DNA from: Dokdonella immobilis
Lineage (GTDB): Bacteria > Pseudomonadota > Gammaproteobacteria > Xanthomonadales > Rhodanobacteraceae
Assembly: GCF_900115085.1 (NCBI RefSeq)
Contig: NZ_FOVF01000014.1
Span: forward strand, 1-64,000
DNA length: 64,000 nucleotides
Direction: 5' to 3'
Part shown: one piece after another, positions 8,474 through 16,206 of the stretch
Layout: every line of letters begins with the position of its first letter
Numbering within the stretch: the stretch's first letter is position 1
Notes under the pieces: generated by a model
Database searches by the model: none
What the model was told of the DNA's origin: nothing
The model's input: the letters and a program-made list of their open reading frames with translations, nothing else
Translations under genes and position numbers: made by a program

Positions 8474-9625
8474 TCATGTCTCAGCAATCTGGGGCTGGCA
8501 AATATAATCGCATATAGGTTGCATCTTGTTTTGCCAAGTGAGGTTGCGCTCGGCATAAGTGCGCATATCTGTTCCGAATTTCGGGTTATCGCTAACCAGT
8601 TTTTCATAAAAGCGCTGTACTGCAGCGATATCAAGCGGCTCCTCGGAGGCTGGAGCGTGGAATACAAATGGCAGGTTGCCTGCAAAGTCTGGATCCTTGA
8701 ATCCAAGCACGAATGGCAAGCCGCGCGCACAGTACTCACGAGCCTTGATAGTCGACGAGTCCATCATTACTCGATGTATTCCAAGGCTTGAAATCCCAAT
8801 ATGCGTAAGCGCAACGATGCCCTCAAGCTCCTGTCCGCTTTGAGGCCCCCAGAACCTTACGAATTTCTCTACGCCCTCAGCTGCCGCCAACTCTTGGAGG
8901 CTCATGCTTTCCGCACCACTCCCGACTACATCGAAGAAAACGTGGTGCTTGCCACCATTCTCGTAGTACCGGGAAAGACCGGTAATGACGCGATCATATC
9001 CATGCCACCTGGACAGGTTTGCCAAGCCGAGAAGGCGCAATCCAGCGCTCCGATCGCGATTAGCGCTGAGAGGCCAGCGCGCTGGATCGACACCATTGTC
9101 GGTTCGAATTGTCGGAACGCGGAAAATGCTTGTCTGATGAGAGAACGTAACAATTCTGTCCACCAATCGCCAAAGCATTCCTCGAAATAGGCGGTCTACA
9201 GTTTGCTTGGCTTTCTCGCGAAGGGTCTGAGATTCATTGTCGTACGGAAAGCTCGGAATTTCGATCAAAATCTTGATGCTTGGATCTGAGCGCCTCACAC
9301 GCCAAAGCATCCAAAGCATTAGCGGCGAGCAACCTTGGTAGCGGAGATAGATGTATTCCACCACTCCTAGCAAGCGTGGAACCGCTAGATAGAAAAAAAG
9401 ATAATATGTTAGGCGTCGGCGGAGCGCGCCGTAGCCAAAATGCTTGGCGACTTGCTCGTCCAGCAATATGGAGGCGCCAACTGGGTAAATCAGTCGTACA
9501 GGTCCGCCCAGCTCCTTTGCAAGTGCAACTCTCTGTCCTCGGATCTTCTCCGCTACGCCCTTCAGGTGCGGCTGGCTCAGATCCAGACGCGCTACGTAGG
9601 CACCTCTAATTGGTCGATCACTCAT
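8474..9625 (-). CDS. Family 4 glycosyltransferase
   Basis: A 383-residue GT4-like enzyme. The C-terminal half shows RLLGLANLSRWHGYDRVITG, the usual donor-binding strand, and IGISSLGIHRVMMDSSTIKA followed by REYCARGLPFVLG, which replaces the normal E-x7-E region by S-x-IKAREY. This variant is common in capsule GT4 proteins. The N-terminal half is poorly conserved and has a hydrophobic stretch around RRRLTYYLFFYLAVPRLLGV that may dock on the membrane. Its ATG overlaps the TGA of the ABC exporter gene by 4 bp, so the two are co-translated. Substrate unknown. Confidence 0.82.
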   Translation of the reverse strand: MSDRPIRGAYVARLDLSQPHLKGVAEKIRGQRVALAKELGGPVRLIYPVGASILLDEQVAKHFGYGALRRRLTYYLFFYLAVPRLLGVVEYIYLRYQGCSPLMLWMLWRVRRSDPSIKILIEIPSFPYDNESQTLREKAKQTVDRLFRGMLWRLVDRIVTFSHQTSIFRVPTIRTDNGVDPARWPLSANRDRSAGLRLLGLANLSRWHGYDRVITGLSRYYENGGKHHVFFDVVGSGAESMSLQELAAAEGVEKFVRFWGPQSGQELEGIVALTHIGISSLGIHRVMMDSSTIKAREYCARGLPFVLGFKDPDFAGNLPFVFHAPASEEPLDIAAVQRFYEKLVSDNPKFGTDMRTYAERNLTWQNKMQPICDYICQPQIAET

Positions 9626-11451
9626 GTATGCGGTGCGATTTGTAGGGAGTCAAAGACTGCTTGCCTTTCAGTGAGCAGCAACTGATAACTCGTAGTCTGT
9701 TGGATTCGGCCCTTAGCAAGATGTACGATTCGGTCGCAGTTTCTCAGCGTCGTCAATCGGTGCGCGATCATAATCATGGTCATGTCGCCCGCCATTTCGC
9801 CCAGTCCGCTCATGACCCGGTCCTCGGTGGCGTCATCGAGTGCGCTGGTCGCTTCGTCCAGCACGAGGACATCGACGCCCTTGTACAGGGCCCGGGCGAT
9901 ACCAATTCGCTGCCGCTGCCCGCCCGACAGACGCACGCCGCGTTCGCCTACCGGAGTCTGGTAGCCCTCGGCCAGTGAACACACGTGGTCGTGAATCTGC
10001 GCAATTCGGGATACCGCTTCGAGCCGGGCTTGATCGATCTTGTTTGGCGGAGTGCCGAAAGCAATGTTCTCGGCCACGCTGGCATCGCTCAGGAAGATCG
10101 ATTGCGGCACGTGGGCGATATGCTTTTGCCAGGCGGCCGCATTGGCTGGCGTTACCTTGACGCCATCGACGCTGAAGTGGCCCGATGTCGGCGACAGCAG
10201 TCCCATCAGCAGATCCACGAGCGTGCTCTTGCCGCTGCCGGTCACGCCGACGATGCCGATCTTCTCGCCGCGGCGTATGCGCAGGTTGATATCGTGCAGA
10301 ACCGGGGTTGGCGCGGTGGTCGCCTCGTATTGGAAGACCACCTGCTGCATGCAGATCTCGTTTCGGAATGGAATGGCGTCGAGATCCGGCTGCGGCAGCG
10401 GCTCGTATTCGAGCAGGTCGAGCACGTCATTCACCGAGGCCTGTCCGCTGAGCGCGGCGCTCCAGCCGGCATAGACCTGCTGGAACAGCGGCATCAGCTT
10501 TGCCGCGCCGACGGCGAGGATGCCGAGCGTCGGCAGGATGGTGTTGAAGTCGCGCCCGGTGCCGCTGAAGTAAACGGCGAATCCAACGAGCAACAACATG
10601 CCGATCGCTTCGATGGCCACCCGTGGGAACGTGCTGGTGAACTGGCTGCTGGCCTGGGCGCGGCGAAGGCGCTGTTCGATGCGCGAGAAGCGGCGCGAAT
10701 AGATTGGCTGGGCGCGGTCGAGGATCACATCGCGGATACCGCCAAGGCCTTCCTGGATGGCCTGGATACGCTGGTCGTTGGTCAGGGCGATGGCACTGCC
10801 GTTCTCGCGAAGGCGCTTGCGTACGCGCGCCGCAATCAGGAAATAACAGGCGCCAAAAGTGAAGGCGCCGGCGAGTGCTACGCCCGGGTTGATGGCCACG
10901 AGCAGCAGCACGATGGCCATGGCCACCACCAACGCGGTCGCTCCGGTCAGCAAGGGCTGCACGTAGCTGACGATCAGTTTCTGGACCTTGTTGATCGAGC
11001 CGATGATGACACTGGTGTTGTGGCTGACATGGAAACTGTAGGGGCGCTGCAAGGTGCGGGCATAGAGGCTTTCCCCGATCTCGGCGCCGAGACCGTTGGC
11101 GTAGCGGATGCTCGCCGAGAGCATCAGCAGGCGGGCCGCGGCGGCCAGCACAACCAGTCCTGCGAATACCGCGCTGACGGCCAGCGGCAACTGCGCCAAT
11201 GTCAGCCCGGTCGCAGCCATCAACCGGCCCACGATCCGCATCTTCGCGGTCGCCTCGGGGTTGGCCAGGACAGAGATGAAAGGCAACACCGCGCCGATCG
11301 AGAGCAATTCGGCTATGGCGCCGAGCAGCATGAGGCCCAGCAGCAGGACGAGCTGACGTTTACGGCGCGGCGAGAGCTGGCGCAGGAACCGGCCCAGGCT
11401 GGCGCGCAGTTCGCCCGAGGTTCGAGTGCTGGATTCCTTGCCTGTCAACAT
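9622..11451 (-). CDS. ABC exporter/flippase with fused membrane and ATPase domains
   Basis: A 609-residue half-transporter of the MsbA/PglK type, likely to flip a lipid-linked oligosaccharide across the inner membrane or to export a lipid. Six helices fill roughly residues 25-315. The ATPase domain has Walker A GVTGSGKST, the signature LSGGQRQR, Walker B VLVLDEATSALD and the switch histidine in MIAHR. The start is the ATG at 11451, after which the helix-rich region begins. Codons open further upstream show no homology-like sequence. It is the first gene of the minus-strand cluster, and no Wzx-type flippase is seen, which fits a PglK-like role. Confidence 0.88.
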   Translation of the reverse strand: MLTGKESSTRTSGELRASLGRFLRQLSPRRKRQLVLLLGLMLLGAIAELLSIGAVLPFISVLANPEATAKMRIVGRLMAATGLTLAQLPLAVSAVFAGLVVLAAAARLLMLSASIRYANGLGAEIGESLYARTLQRPYSFHVSHNTSVIIGSINKVQKLIVSYVQPLLTGATALVVAMAIVLLLVAINPGVALAGAFTFGACYFLIAARVRKRLRENGSAIALTNDQRIQAIQEGLGGIRDVILDRAQPIYSRRFSRIEQRLRRAQASSQFTSTFPRVAIEAIGMLLLVGFAVYFSGTGRDFNTILPTLGILAVGAAKLMPLFQQVYAGWSAALSGQASVNDVLDLLEYEPLPQPDLDAIPFRNEICMQQVVFQYEATTAPTPVLHDINLRIRRGEKIGIVGVTGSGKSTLVDLLMGLLSPTSGHFSVDGVKVTPANAAAWQKHIAHVPQSIFLSDASVAENIAFGTPPNKIDQARLEAVSRIAQIHDHVCSLAEGYQTPVGERGVRLSGGQRQRIGIARALYKGVDVLVLDEATSALDDATEDRVMSGLGEMAGDMTMIMIAHRLTTLRNCDRIVHLAKGRIQQTTSYQLLLTERQAVFDSLQIAPHT

Positions 11452-11658
11452 GCGCCTTGACGATTCCCCTGGAACGCGATGGTACGATCTGCGCCGGTTT
11501 CGAGGCGACTTTGCCACTGTACCAAACCGCTGTGCGGGCATGGTCCGTGCGGCACGCGGTCCCCGTCAGGCAGCGGGTTGGGCCGCCCGGTGTCGGTCGA
11601 GCGGGCCAAGTCGCGCGGCGACGCACAGAGGTGAACTCCACCGGATCTGGAATGCAAC

Positions 11659-11826
11659 GTGGTCAGGATCGTCCTCTTCGCCAATACCGAGTGGTACCTC
11701 TACAACTTCCGGCGTTTGCTGGCGCTGGCCTTGGATCAGGCCGTGCCTTGCCGCGAAACAATGGCGTCGCCAACACTCATGCCGGAATGGCGAGCTTGCG
11801 CGGATGGCATGCCCAATCCTGCGTGA
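11659..11826 (+). pseudogene. Truncated duplicate of the GT4 gene 5' end
   Basis: A 55-residue frame starting at GTG 11659. Its first 24 codons encode VRIVLFANTEWYLYNFRRLL-ALAL, nearly identical to the start of the intact GT4 at 13162. After about 11733 the homology stops abruptly and the frame ends at a TGA. The DNA 11667-11733 matches 13167-13233 with only 3 mismatches in 67 bp, at an offset of exactly 1500 bp. It therefore appears to be a leftover 5' end separated from the functional gene when the XRE/AbiEii cassette arrived. Confidence 0.8.
11667..11733 (+). repeat. Direct repeat, left copy (partner at 13167-13233)
   Basis: A 67 bp direct repeat flanking the toxin-antitoxin module. The first 44 bp are identical in both copies, and 3 mismatches fall in the last 23 bp. 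The copies lie exactly 1500 bp apart and both encode the first residues of a GT4 protein. Confidence 0.9.
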
Positions 11827-11877
11827 CCGCGAGGCGGATTTGGCAGGGCGGACGCGCCTCCCGGCATATCCGAAATG

Positions 11878-11925
11878 TGTTTCCTATTATTGACATTGTC
11901 GGTGTAATGTCTAACATAAGAAACA
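11878..11925 (+). promoter_or_regulatory. Promoter and palindromic operator of the XRE/AbiEii operon
   Basis: An AT-rich island in GC-rich surroundings. A -35 box TTGACA (11890-11895) and a -10 box TAACAT (11912-11917) are 16 bp apart. The whole promoter lies inside an imperfect 48 bp palindrome. Its outer arms are TGTTTC (11878-11883) and GAAACA (11920-11925), and its inner arms are GACATT and AATGTC. This is the expected layout for autorepression by the XRE antitoxin that begins 31 bp downstream. Binding is inferred. Confidence 0.75.
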
Positions 11926-11955
11926 CTTTTCGACTGAATTGCCAGCGTGCGCCCA

Positions 11956-12447
11956 ATGGCGAAGCAACCGTCCCACCCCATGCTCGAGGCGCAGGCAAAG
12001 CGCTTCGGAACTGCACTGCGCGCTCGCCGCAAGCAGTTGGGTATCAACATGACGGCAGCCTCGGAAGCCGCAGGCATTTCCCGCGTGACCTGGCACCGGT
12101 TGGAGAAAGGCGAGACGACCGTCGCCTGGGGCTCTGTGCTGGCGGCAGCTGCCGTGCTGGACATGGCGTTCGTGATCGGCGACGACGGCACTGCCGAGGT
12201 GGAAACCCCTCGCTCGCCGGACCCGAATGCCTGGGTTCCGCTTCAGATCCGCTTGGCCGAGTACGCTGGGTTACGAGGACTGGCCTGGCAACTCCGGGAA
12301 GGACTTGAATGGCTCAGCCCTCGCGAGGCCTGGGAGATCTACGAGCGCAACGGACGGCACCTTGATACCGCCCAACTCTCGACGCACGAGCAAGCCCTGA
12401 TCACATCGTTGCGTCGACTGTTCGATCGCACGGCGGATCATGTTTGA
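11956..12447 (+). CDS. XRE-family transcriptional regulator, putative antitoxin
   Basis: A 163-residue DNA-binding protein with an XRE helix-turn-helix at about residues 20-70: FGTALRARRKQLGINMTAAS then AAGISRVTWHRLEKGE. The rest is a helical region with no enzyme motif. Its ATG at 11956 follows an in-frame GTG at 11947. It overlaps the AbiEii-type toxin gene by 8 bp, and a palindromic promoter lies immediately upstream. In this family the XRE partner represses its own operon and counters the nucleotidyltransferase toxin. That role is inferred from the arrangement. Confidence 0.85.
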   Translation: MAKQPSHPMLEAQAKRFGTALRARRKQLGINMTAASEAAGISRVTWHRLEKGETTVAWGSVLAAAAVLDMAFVIGDDGTAEVETPRSPDPNAWVPLQIRLAEYAGLRGLAWQLREGLEWLSPREAWEIYERNGRHLDTAQLSTHEQALITSLRRLFDRTADHV

Positions 12448-13165
12448 TCGTCCGCACCATCAGCGAATCGCCAGCGTGCTGTCGAGCCTGGATGGCGAGC
12501 TACTGCGAACCTTCCAGTGTTGGTTCGGAGGGGGTACCGCGATTGCACTGATGTTCGGGGAGTACAGGGAATCGGTTGATATCGACTTCCTGGTGTCCGA
12601 CGCGGCCGGTTACCGCGAATTGCGTCAGCGTCTTCGTGGCGCGCGGGATCTGTCGGCGCTCACCCGGGCCGATGTCCGACCGATAGATTGCGAGCGCGAT
12701 ATGCGCGCCGATCAATATGGCATACGCACCGTGCTTGATGTGCAAGGAACGCCGATCAAGTTCGAAATCGTGCGTGAAGCCCGCATCGCGTTCGAGGCGT
12801 CGCGACGCACGCAACGGGTATGTGGCATTTCGACGTTGTCGCGCCAGGATCTTGCCGCCTGCAAATTACTGGCAAACGCCGATCGCTGGCGTGACGACAG
12901 TGTCTTCGCGCGCGATGTCATCGACCTGGCCATGCTGGATTTGCCGCCGCGAGCGCTGAGGCCGGCCCTGGTCAAGGCCATCGCTTCGTACGGCGTGAGT
13001 GTTGTCGCCGACTTGCAATTGGCGTTGGCGTCATTGCGTGAACGACCGGAGCGGCTGCATCGGTGCCTACAGGCGCTTTCCATCACGCTGCCTGCCGCCG
13101 CCCTGCAGCAGAAACTGAGGTCGCTGGCGCGCCGCGTTGCGTCCGCGGCGGAGGGGATGGTTTGA
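12440..13165 (+). CDS. AbiEii/AbiGii-type nucleotidyltransferase toxin
   Basis: A 241-residue member of the AbiEii nucleotidyltransferase family, toxins of type IV-like toxin-antitoxin pairs that can also give phage abortive infection. The catalytic block is at residues 29-51: FGGGTAIALMFGEYRESVDI followed by DF, that is GG-x-T-x-AL with the R-x-S-x-DIDF metal-binding motif. A later KFEIVREA (about 111) and LSRQDLAACKLLANADR (about 133) match the family's second conserved block with its lysine. The toxin stop TGA overlaps the TTG start of the next glycosyltransferase, so the two may be translationally coupled. Confidence 0.85.
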   Translation: MFDRPHHQRIASVLSSLDGELLRTFQCWFGGGTAIALMFGEYRESVDIDFLVSDAAGYRELRQRLRGARDLSALTRADVRPIDCERDMRADQYGIRTVLDVQGTPIKFEIVREARIAFEASRRTQRVCGISTLSRQDLAACKLLANADRWRDDSVFARDVIDLAMLDLPPRALRPALVKAIASYGVSVVADLQLALASLRERPERLHRCLQALSITLPAAALQQKLRSLARRVASAAEGMV

Positions 13166-14298
13166 AGATCGTCCTCTTCGCCAATACCGAGTGGTACCTC
13201 TACAACTTCCGCCGATCGCTGGCGCTGGCCTTGCGCGATGCCGGTTACGAGGTGCTGCTGATTTCGCCGCCGGGGCCGTATGGCGAGAAGTTGCGCGCGC
13301 TGGGGCTCCGCTGGGTGCCGGTGCCGATGGTTCGGCGCAGCCTCAACCCGCTGCGTGAGCTGCACCTGCTGTGGCACCTGTGGCGGTTGTTCCGGCGCGA
13401 GCGGCCGGCCCTCGTGCATGGTTTTACGATCAAGTGCGCGGTGTATGGCTCGCTGGCTGCGCGTATGGCCGGGGTGCCGGCGCGGATCAATGCCGTCGCC
13501 GGCATGGGTTATGTGTTCAGCAGCGCGGATCTGAAGGCGCGCCTCTTGCGACCGCTGGTGCGTGCGCTGTTGCGGCTGACCCTGGGCGGCGCGAATGCGC
13601 GCCTGATCCTGCAGAACCCCGATGATGTTGCCCTGTTCGAACAGGCGGGTCTGGTGGACGGGGCGAATGTGCGCCTGATCGCCGGTTCCGGGGTTGATTG
13701 CATGCGGTTCAAGGCGCGTCCGGCAGCGCGCGAATCGAACGGGCCGCCGAAGGTACTGCTGGCCTCGCGCCTGCTCTGGGACAAGGGCATTGCCGAGTTT
13801 GTCGCGGCCGCGAGGATCCTGCGCGCCGAGGGCAGGGGGGGCGCGTTCCTGCTGGCCGGTGATCCGGATCCGGGCAATCCGGCGGCCGTGCCTTTGGCCA
13901 CGGTGCAGGGCTGGGTCGATGAGGGCGTGTTGCAGTGGTTGGGGCATGTCGATGACATGCCGGCCTTGTTCGCCAGTGTCGATATGGTCGTGCTGCCGAG
14001 CTATCGCGAGGGATTGCCGAAGGGGCTGATCGAGGCCGCTGCCTGCGCCTTGCCGCTGGTGACCACGGATGTGCCGGGCTGCCGTGAAGTCGTGACCGAT
14101 GGGGTCGATGGCTTGCGGGTGCCGGTGCGGGATGCCGATGCGCTGGCGCGGGCGATTGCGCGGCTGATTGATGATCCGGAGCTTGCGACTCGGCTGGGTC
14201 AGGCGGCGCGTGCCAAGGCGCTTGAGCGCTTCGACGAGCGGCTTGTGGTGGCGCGCACGATTGCGGTCTATCGGGAATTGCTGGGGGCGGGGTCTTGA
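13162..14298 (+). CDS. Family 4 glycosyltransferase
   Basis: A 378-residue GT4 enzyme. The start is TTG 13162: the sequence MKIVLFANTEWYLYNFRRSL begins there, and nothing before it looks like a glycosyltransferase. Conserved parts are KVLLASRLLWDKGIAEFVAA (donor-binding strand with DKG), GHVDDMPALF, and LPSYREGLPKGLIEAAACAL, the E-x7-E motif. It resembles GT4 enzymes such as PglA that add HexNAc to undecaprenyl-linked sugars; the specific substrate is uncertain. The start is shared with the toxin stop and the end with VanZ (both TTGA overlaps), so it may now be transcribed from the toxin-antitoxin promoter. Confidence 0.88.
   Translation: MKIVLFANTEWYLYNFRRSLALALRDAGYEVLLISPPGPYGEKLRALGLRWVPVPMVRRSLNPLRELHLLWHLWRLFRRERPALVHGFTIKCAVYGSLAARMAGVPARINAVAGMGYVFSSADLKARLLRPLVRALLRLTLGGANARLILQNPDDVALFEQAGLVDGANVRLIAGSGVDCMRFKARPAARESNGPPKVLLASRLLWDKGIAEFVAAARILRAEGRGGAFLLAGDPDPGNPAAVPLATVQGWVDEGVLQWLGHVDDMPALFASVDMVVLPSYREGLPKGLIEAAACALPLVTTDVPGCREVVTDGVDGLRVPVRDADALARAIARLIDDPELATRLGQAARAKALERFDERLVVARTIAVYRELLGAGS
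13167..13233 (+). repeat. Direct repeat, right copy (partner at 11667-11733)
   Basis: The second copy of the 67 bp repeat, lying within codons 2-24 of the intact GT4 gene. See the left copy for the comparison. Confidence 0.9.
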
Positions 14299-14708
14299 AG
14301 CGCTTGCGTTGGGTGGTGCTTGGCTTGAGCGTGGTCGGCCTGGTTGTGGTGGTGATGCTGACCTCGGCGGAGATGGCCGAGATCCGGCGCGGCTTTCCGT
14401 TGTTGAGCCGCTCGATGAGCAGGCTGGAGAGGGTTTGGCCGGTTGGGCCTGATCTTGAGCATGTGGTGCTGTTCGCCGGTTTGGGTTTCCTCTGGCGTGT
14501 GCTGATGCTGCGGACGCGGTGGTGGGTTCTTTTTCTGGCGCTGGTCGCGCTGGCCCTGATCACCGAGGTGATGCAGTACATGACGGTTGGGCGCACGCCG
14601 CGCTGGACTGATGCGCGCGATGACGTGGTGGGTGCCGCGCTGGGCATGCTGCTGGCTGTGCCGGTCGTTGTGTTGTTGCGGCGGGTGCGGGGCAAAGCCC
14701 GGGCTTGA
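14295..14708 (+). CDS. VanZ-like membrane protein
   Basis: A 137-residue inner-membrane protein with four predicted helices (about residues 5-24, 53-69, 76-93 and 111-130). It has the VanZ-family pattern: an acidic residue and histidine in DLEHVVLFAGLGFL (about 52-65), E-x-x-Q in ITEVMQYMTVGRTPRWTDAR (about 91-110), and DVVGAALG. The family is named for teicoplanin resistance, but most members sit in cell-envelope or polysaccharide clusters with an unknown role. Translation starts at TTG 14295, overlapping the GT4 stop by 4 bp. It closes this short operon, with only repeats downstream. Confidence 0.85.
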   Translation: MKRLRWVVLGLSVVGLVVVVMLTSAEMAEIRRGFPLLSRSMSRLERVWPVGPDLEHVVLFAGLGFLWRVLMLRTRWWVLFLALVALALITEVMQYMTVGRTPRWTDARDDVVGAALGMLLAVPVVVLLRRVRGKARA

Positions 14709-15408
14709 TGGGTGTGTTCCGAGGGCGTGGGGTTGCTGCTTCGCCCGTCCACCCTCACCAGCCTGTCGGCAGCCTCTCCCGCCAGCGGGAGAGGCATCTG
14801 AGTCGGACGACTTCGGGGGCTGTGGATCGGGATTGTTGGGGAACTGTCCTTCGACTTCGCTGCGCTACGCTCAGGACGAACGGAAGTGAGGAGCTCCTGT
14901 TGTTCCTTCTCCCGCTGGCGGGAGAAGGTCCCGGAGGGGGATGAGGGTGGGCTTTTGATCTTGGGAAATGGTCCTTCGACTTCGCTGCGTTACGCTCAGG
15001 ACGAACGGTGGGGGTGAGGGATTCTTGCTTTTCCTTCTCCCGCTGGCGGGAGACCAAACGGCAGGATTGCCGTTTTGCGCAGCGGAGCTGCCCGCGAGGG
15101 CGAGCGCCAGGGATGGTGCGAGTTCATGTGCCCGGAGGGCGGATGAGGGTGGGCTTTTGAACTTGGGATTGCCGCTCCGCTCGGCCACCCTCACCAGCCT
15201 GTCGGCAGCCTCTCCCGCCGGGGGGAGAGGCATTCCAGGTTGGGGTTGGTGGGAAATTGTCCTTCGACTTCGCTGCGCTACGCTCAGGACGAACGGTTAC
15301 GTCTCGTTGTCCGGCTTTGCTTCGCTGCGCGAACGGGGTGGTTGGGCTCGTTTCTATTTTTGGGGCGAATGAATAAGCTGATGGCGCTGTTTCATTCCGT
15401 GTGAGCTC
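14709..15408. repeat. Gene-free 700 bp of dispersed intergenic repeats
   Basis: No gene is supported here. The stretch is a mosaic of repeats that recur elsewhere in the window. One unit begins CACCCTCACCAGCCTGTCGG and carries a palindromic CTCCCGC-GCGGGAG core (14748-14795 and 15185-15231). A second is TTCTCCCGCTGGCGGGAGAA (about 14908-14930 and, with a variant end, 15035-15053). A third starts CCTTCGACTTCGCTGCG and ends CTCAGGACGAACGG (about 14848-14883, 14972-15007 and 15260-15296). Related copies lie at 22.2, 26.7-27.1 and 36.7 kb. Confidence 0.85.
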
Positions 15409-16206
15409 ATGATCGATCTGCATTGCCATATGCTGCCCGGCATCGATGACGGGGCCGTCGATCTCAAGATGGCCCTCGAGATGGCGCGTATTGCGGTGGC
15501 GGATGGGGTGCATACGGTGGCTTGTACGCCGCATATCTATCCGGGGTTGTACGAGAACAACGCGATGGGGATCCGTCGTGGCGTGGCCGAGCTGCAGGGG
15601 CGGCTCGATGCGCGGGGTATCAAGTTGCGTTTGCTTGCCGGTGCCGATGTGCATCTGGAGCCTGGCTTGTGCGAGTCGATCCGGCGTGGGCGAGTGCCGA
15701 CCCTGGCCGGGACGCGTTATCTGTTGCTCGAGCCGCCGCACCATGTCGCGCCGCCGCGTTTCGAGGAATCGGTGTTCGAGCTGCGGGCTGCGGGCTATGT
15801 GCCGGTCATTACCCATCCCGAGCGCCTGACCTGGATCGAGCAGCATTACGAGATGTTCAAGCGCCTGGCCGAGAACGGAGTGTGGATGCAGTTGACGGCA
15901 GGCAGCGTGGCTGGCCATTTCGGCAAGCAGCCGCGCTATTGGTCGGAGCGCATGCTGGATGAAGGCCACGTGCATATCCTGGCCAGTGATGGCCATCATC
16001 CCGAACGACGGCCCCCGGTGCTCTCGGAAGGGCGCGAGGCGGCCGCGCGGCGGGTCGGTGAGCAGGAGGCCACGCACCTTGTGGTCACGCGTCCGCAGGG
16101 CATCATCGACAACCTGCCGCCGGAGAAGCTGCCGCCACCGCCGTTGCCGGCCTCGAAGGGCAAGTCGACAGGGAGTTTCTGGAAGCGCCTGATTGGGGCA
16201 CAATGA
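15409..16206 (+). CDS. CpsB/YwqE-type PHP tyrosine-protein phosphatase
   Basis: A 265-residue metal-dependent phosphatase of the PHP fold, expected to dephosphorylate the BY-kinase encoded two genes downstream and so control polysaccharide length or output. Metal-binding motifs are HCHMLPGIDDG (residues 4-14, HxH), CTPHIYPG (about 40-47), a histidine in ITHPERLTWIEQHYEMFKRL, and LASDGHHPERR near residue 193. The C terminus has a proline-rich tail. Bacteria with a Wza/Wzc system often use a low-molecular-weight Wzb phosphatase instead; here the PHP type takes that place. Its stop overlaps the start of the wza-like gene. Confidence 0.88.
   Translation: MIDLHCHMLPGIDDGAVDLKMALEMARIAVADGVHTVACTPHIYPGLYENNAMGIRRGVAELQGRLDARGIKLRLLAGADVHLEPGLCESIRRGRVPTLAGTRYLLLEPPHHVAPPRFEESVFELRAAGYVPVITHPERLTWIEQHYEMFKRLAENGVWMQLTAGSVAGHFGKQPRYWSERMLDEGHVHILASDGHHPERRPPVLSEGREAAARRVGEQEATHLVVTRPQGIIDNLPPEKLPPPPLPASKGKSTGSFWKRLIGAQ

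Noticed and set aside
9985-11460. A long 491-codon plus-strand frame opposite the ABC transporter gene
   Set aside because: It is the mirror of a clear ABC exporter gene in a high-GC genome. Its composition (many Gln, His, Arg and Gly) is that of an antisense shadow.
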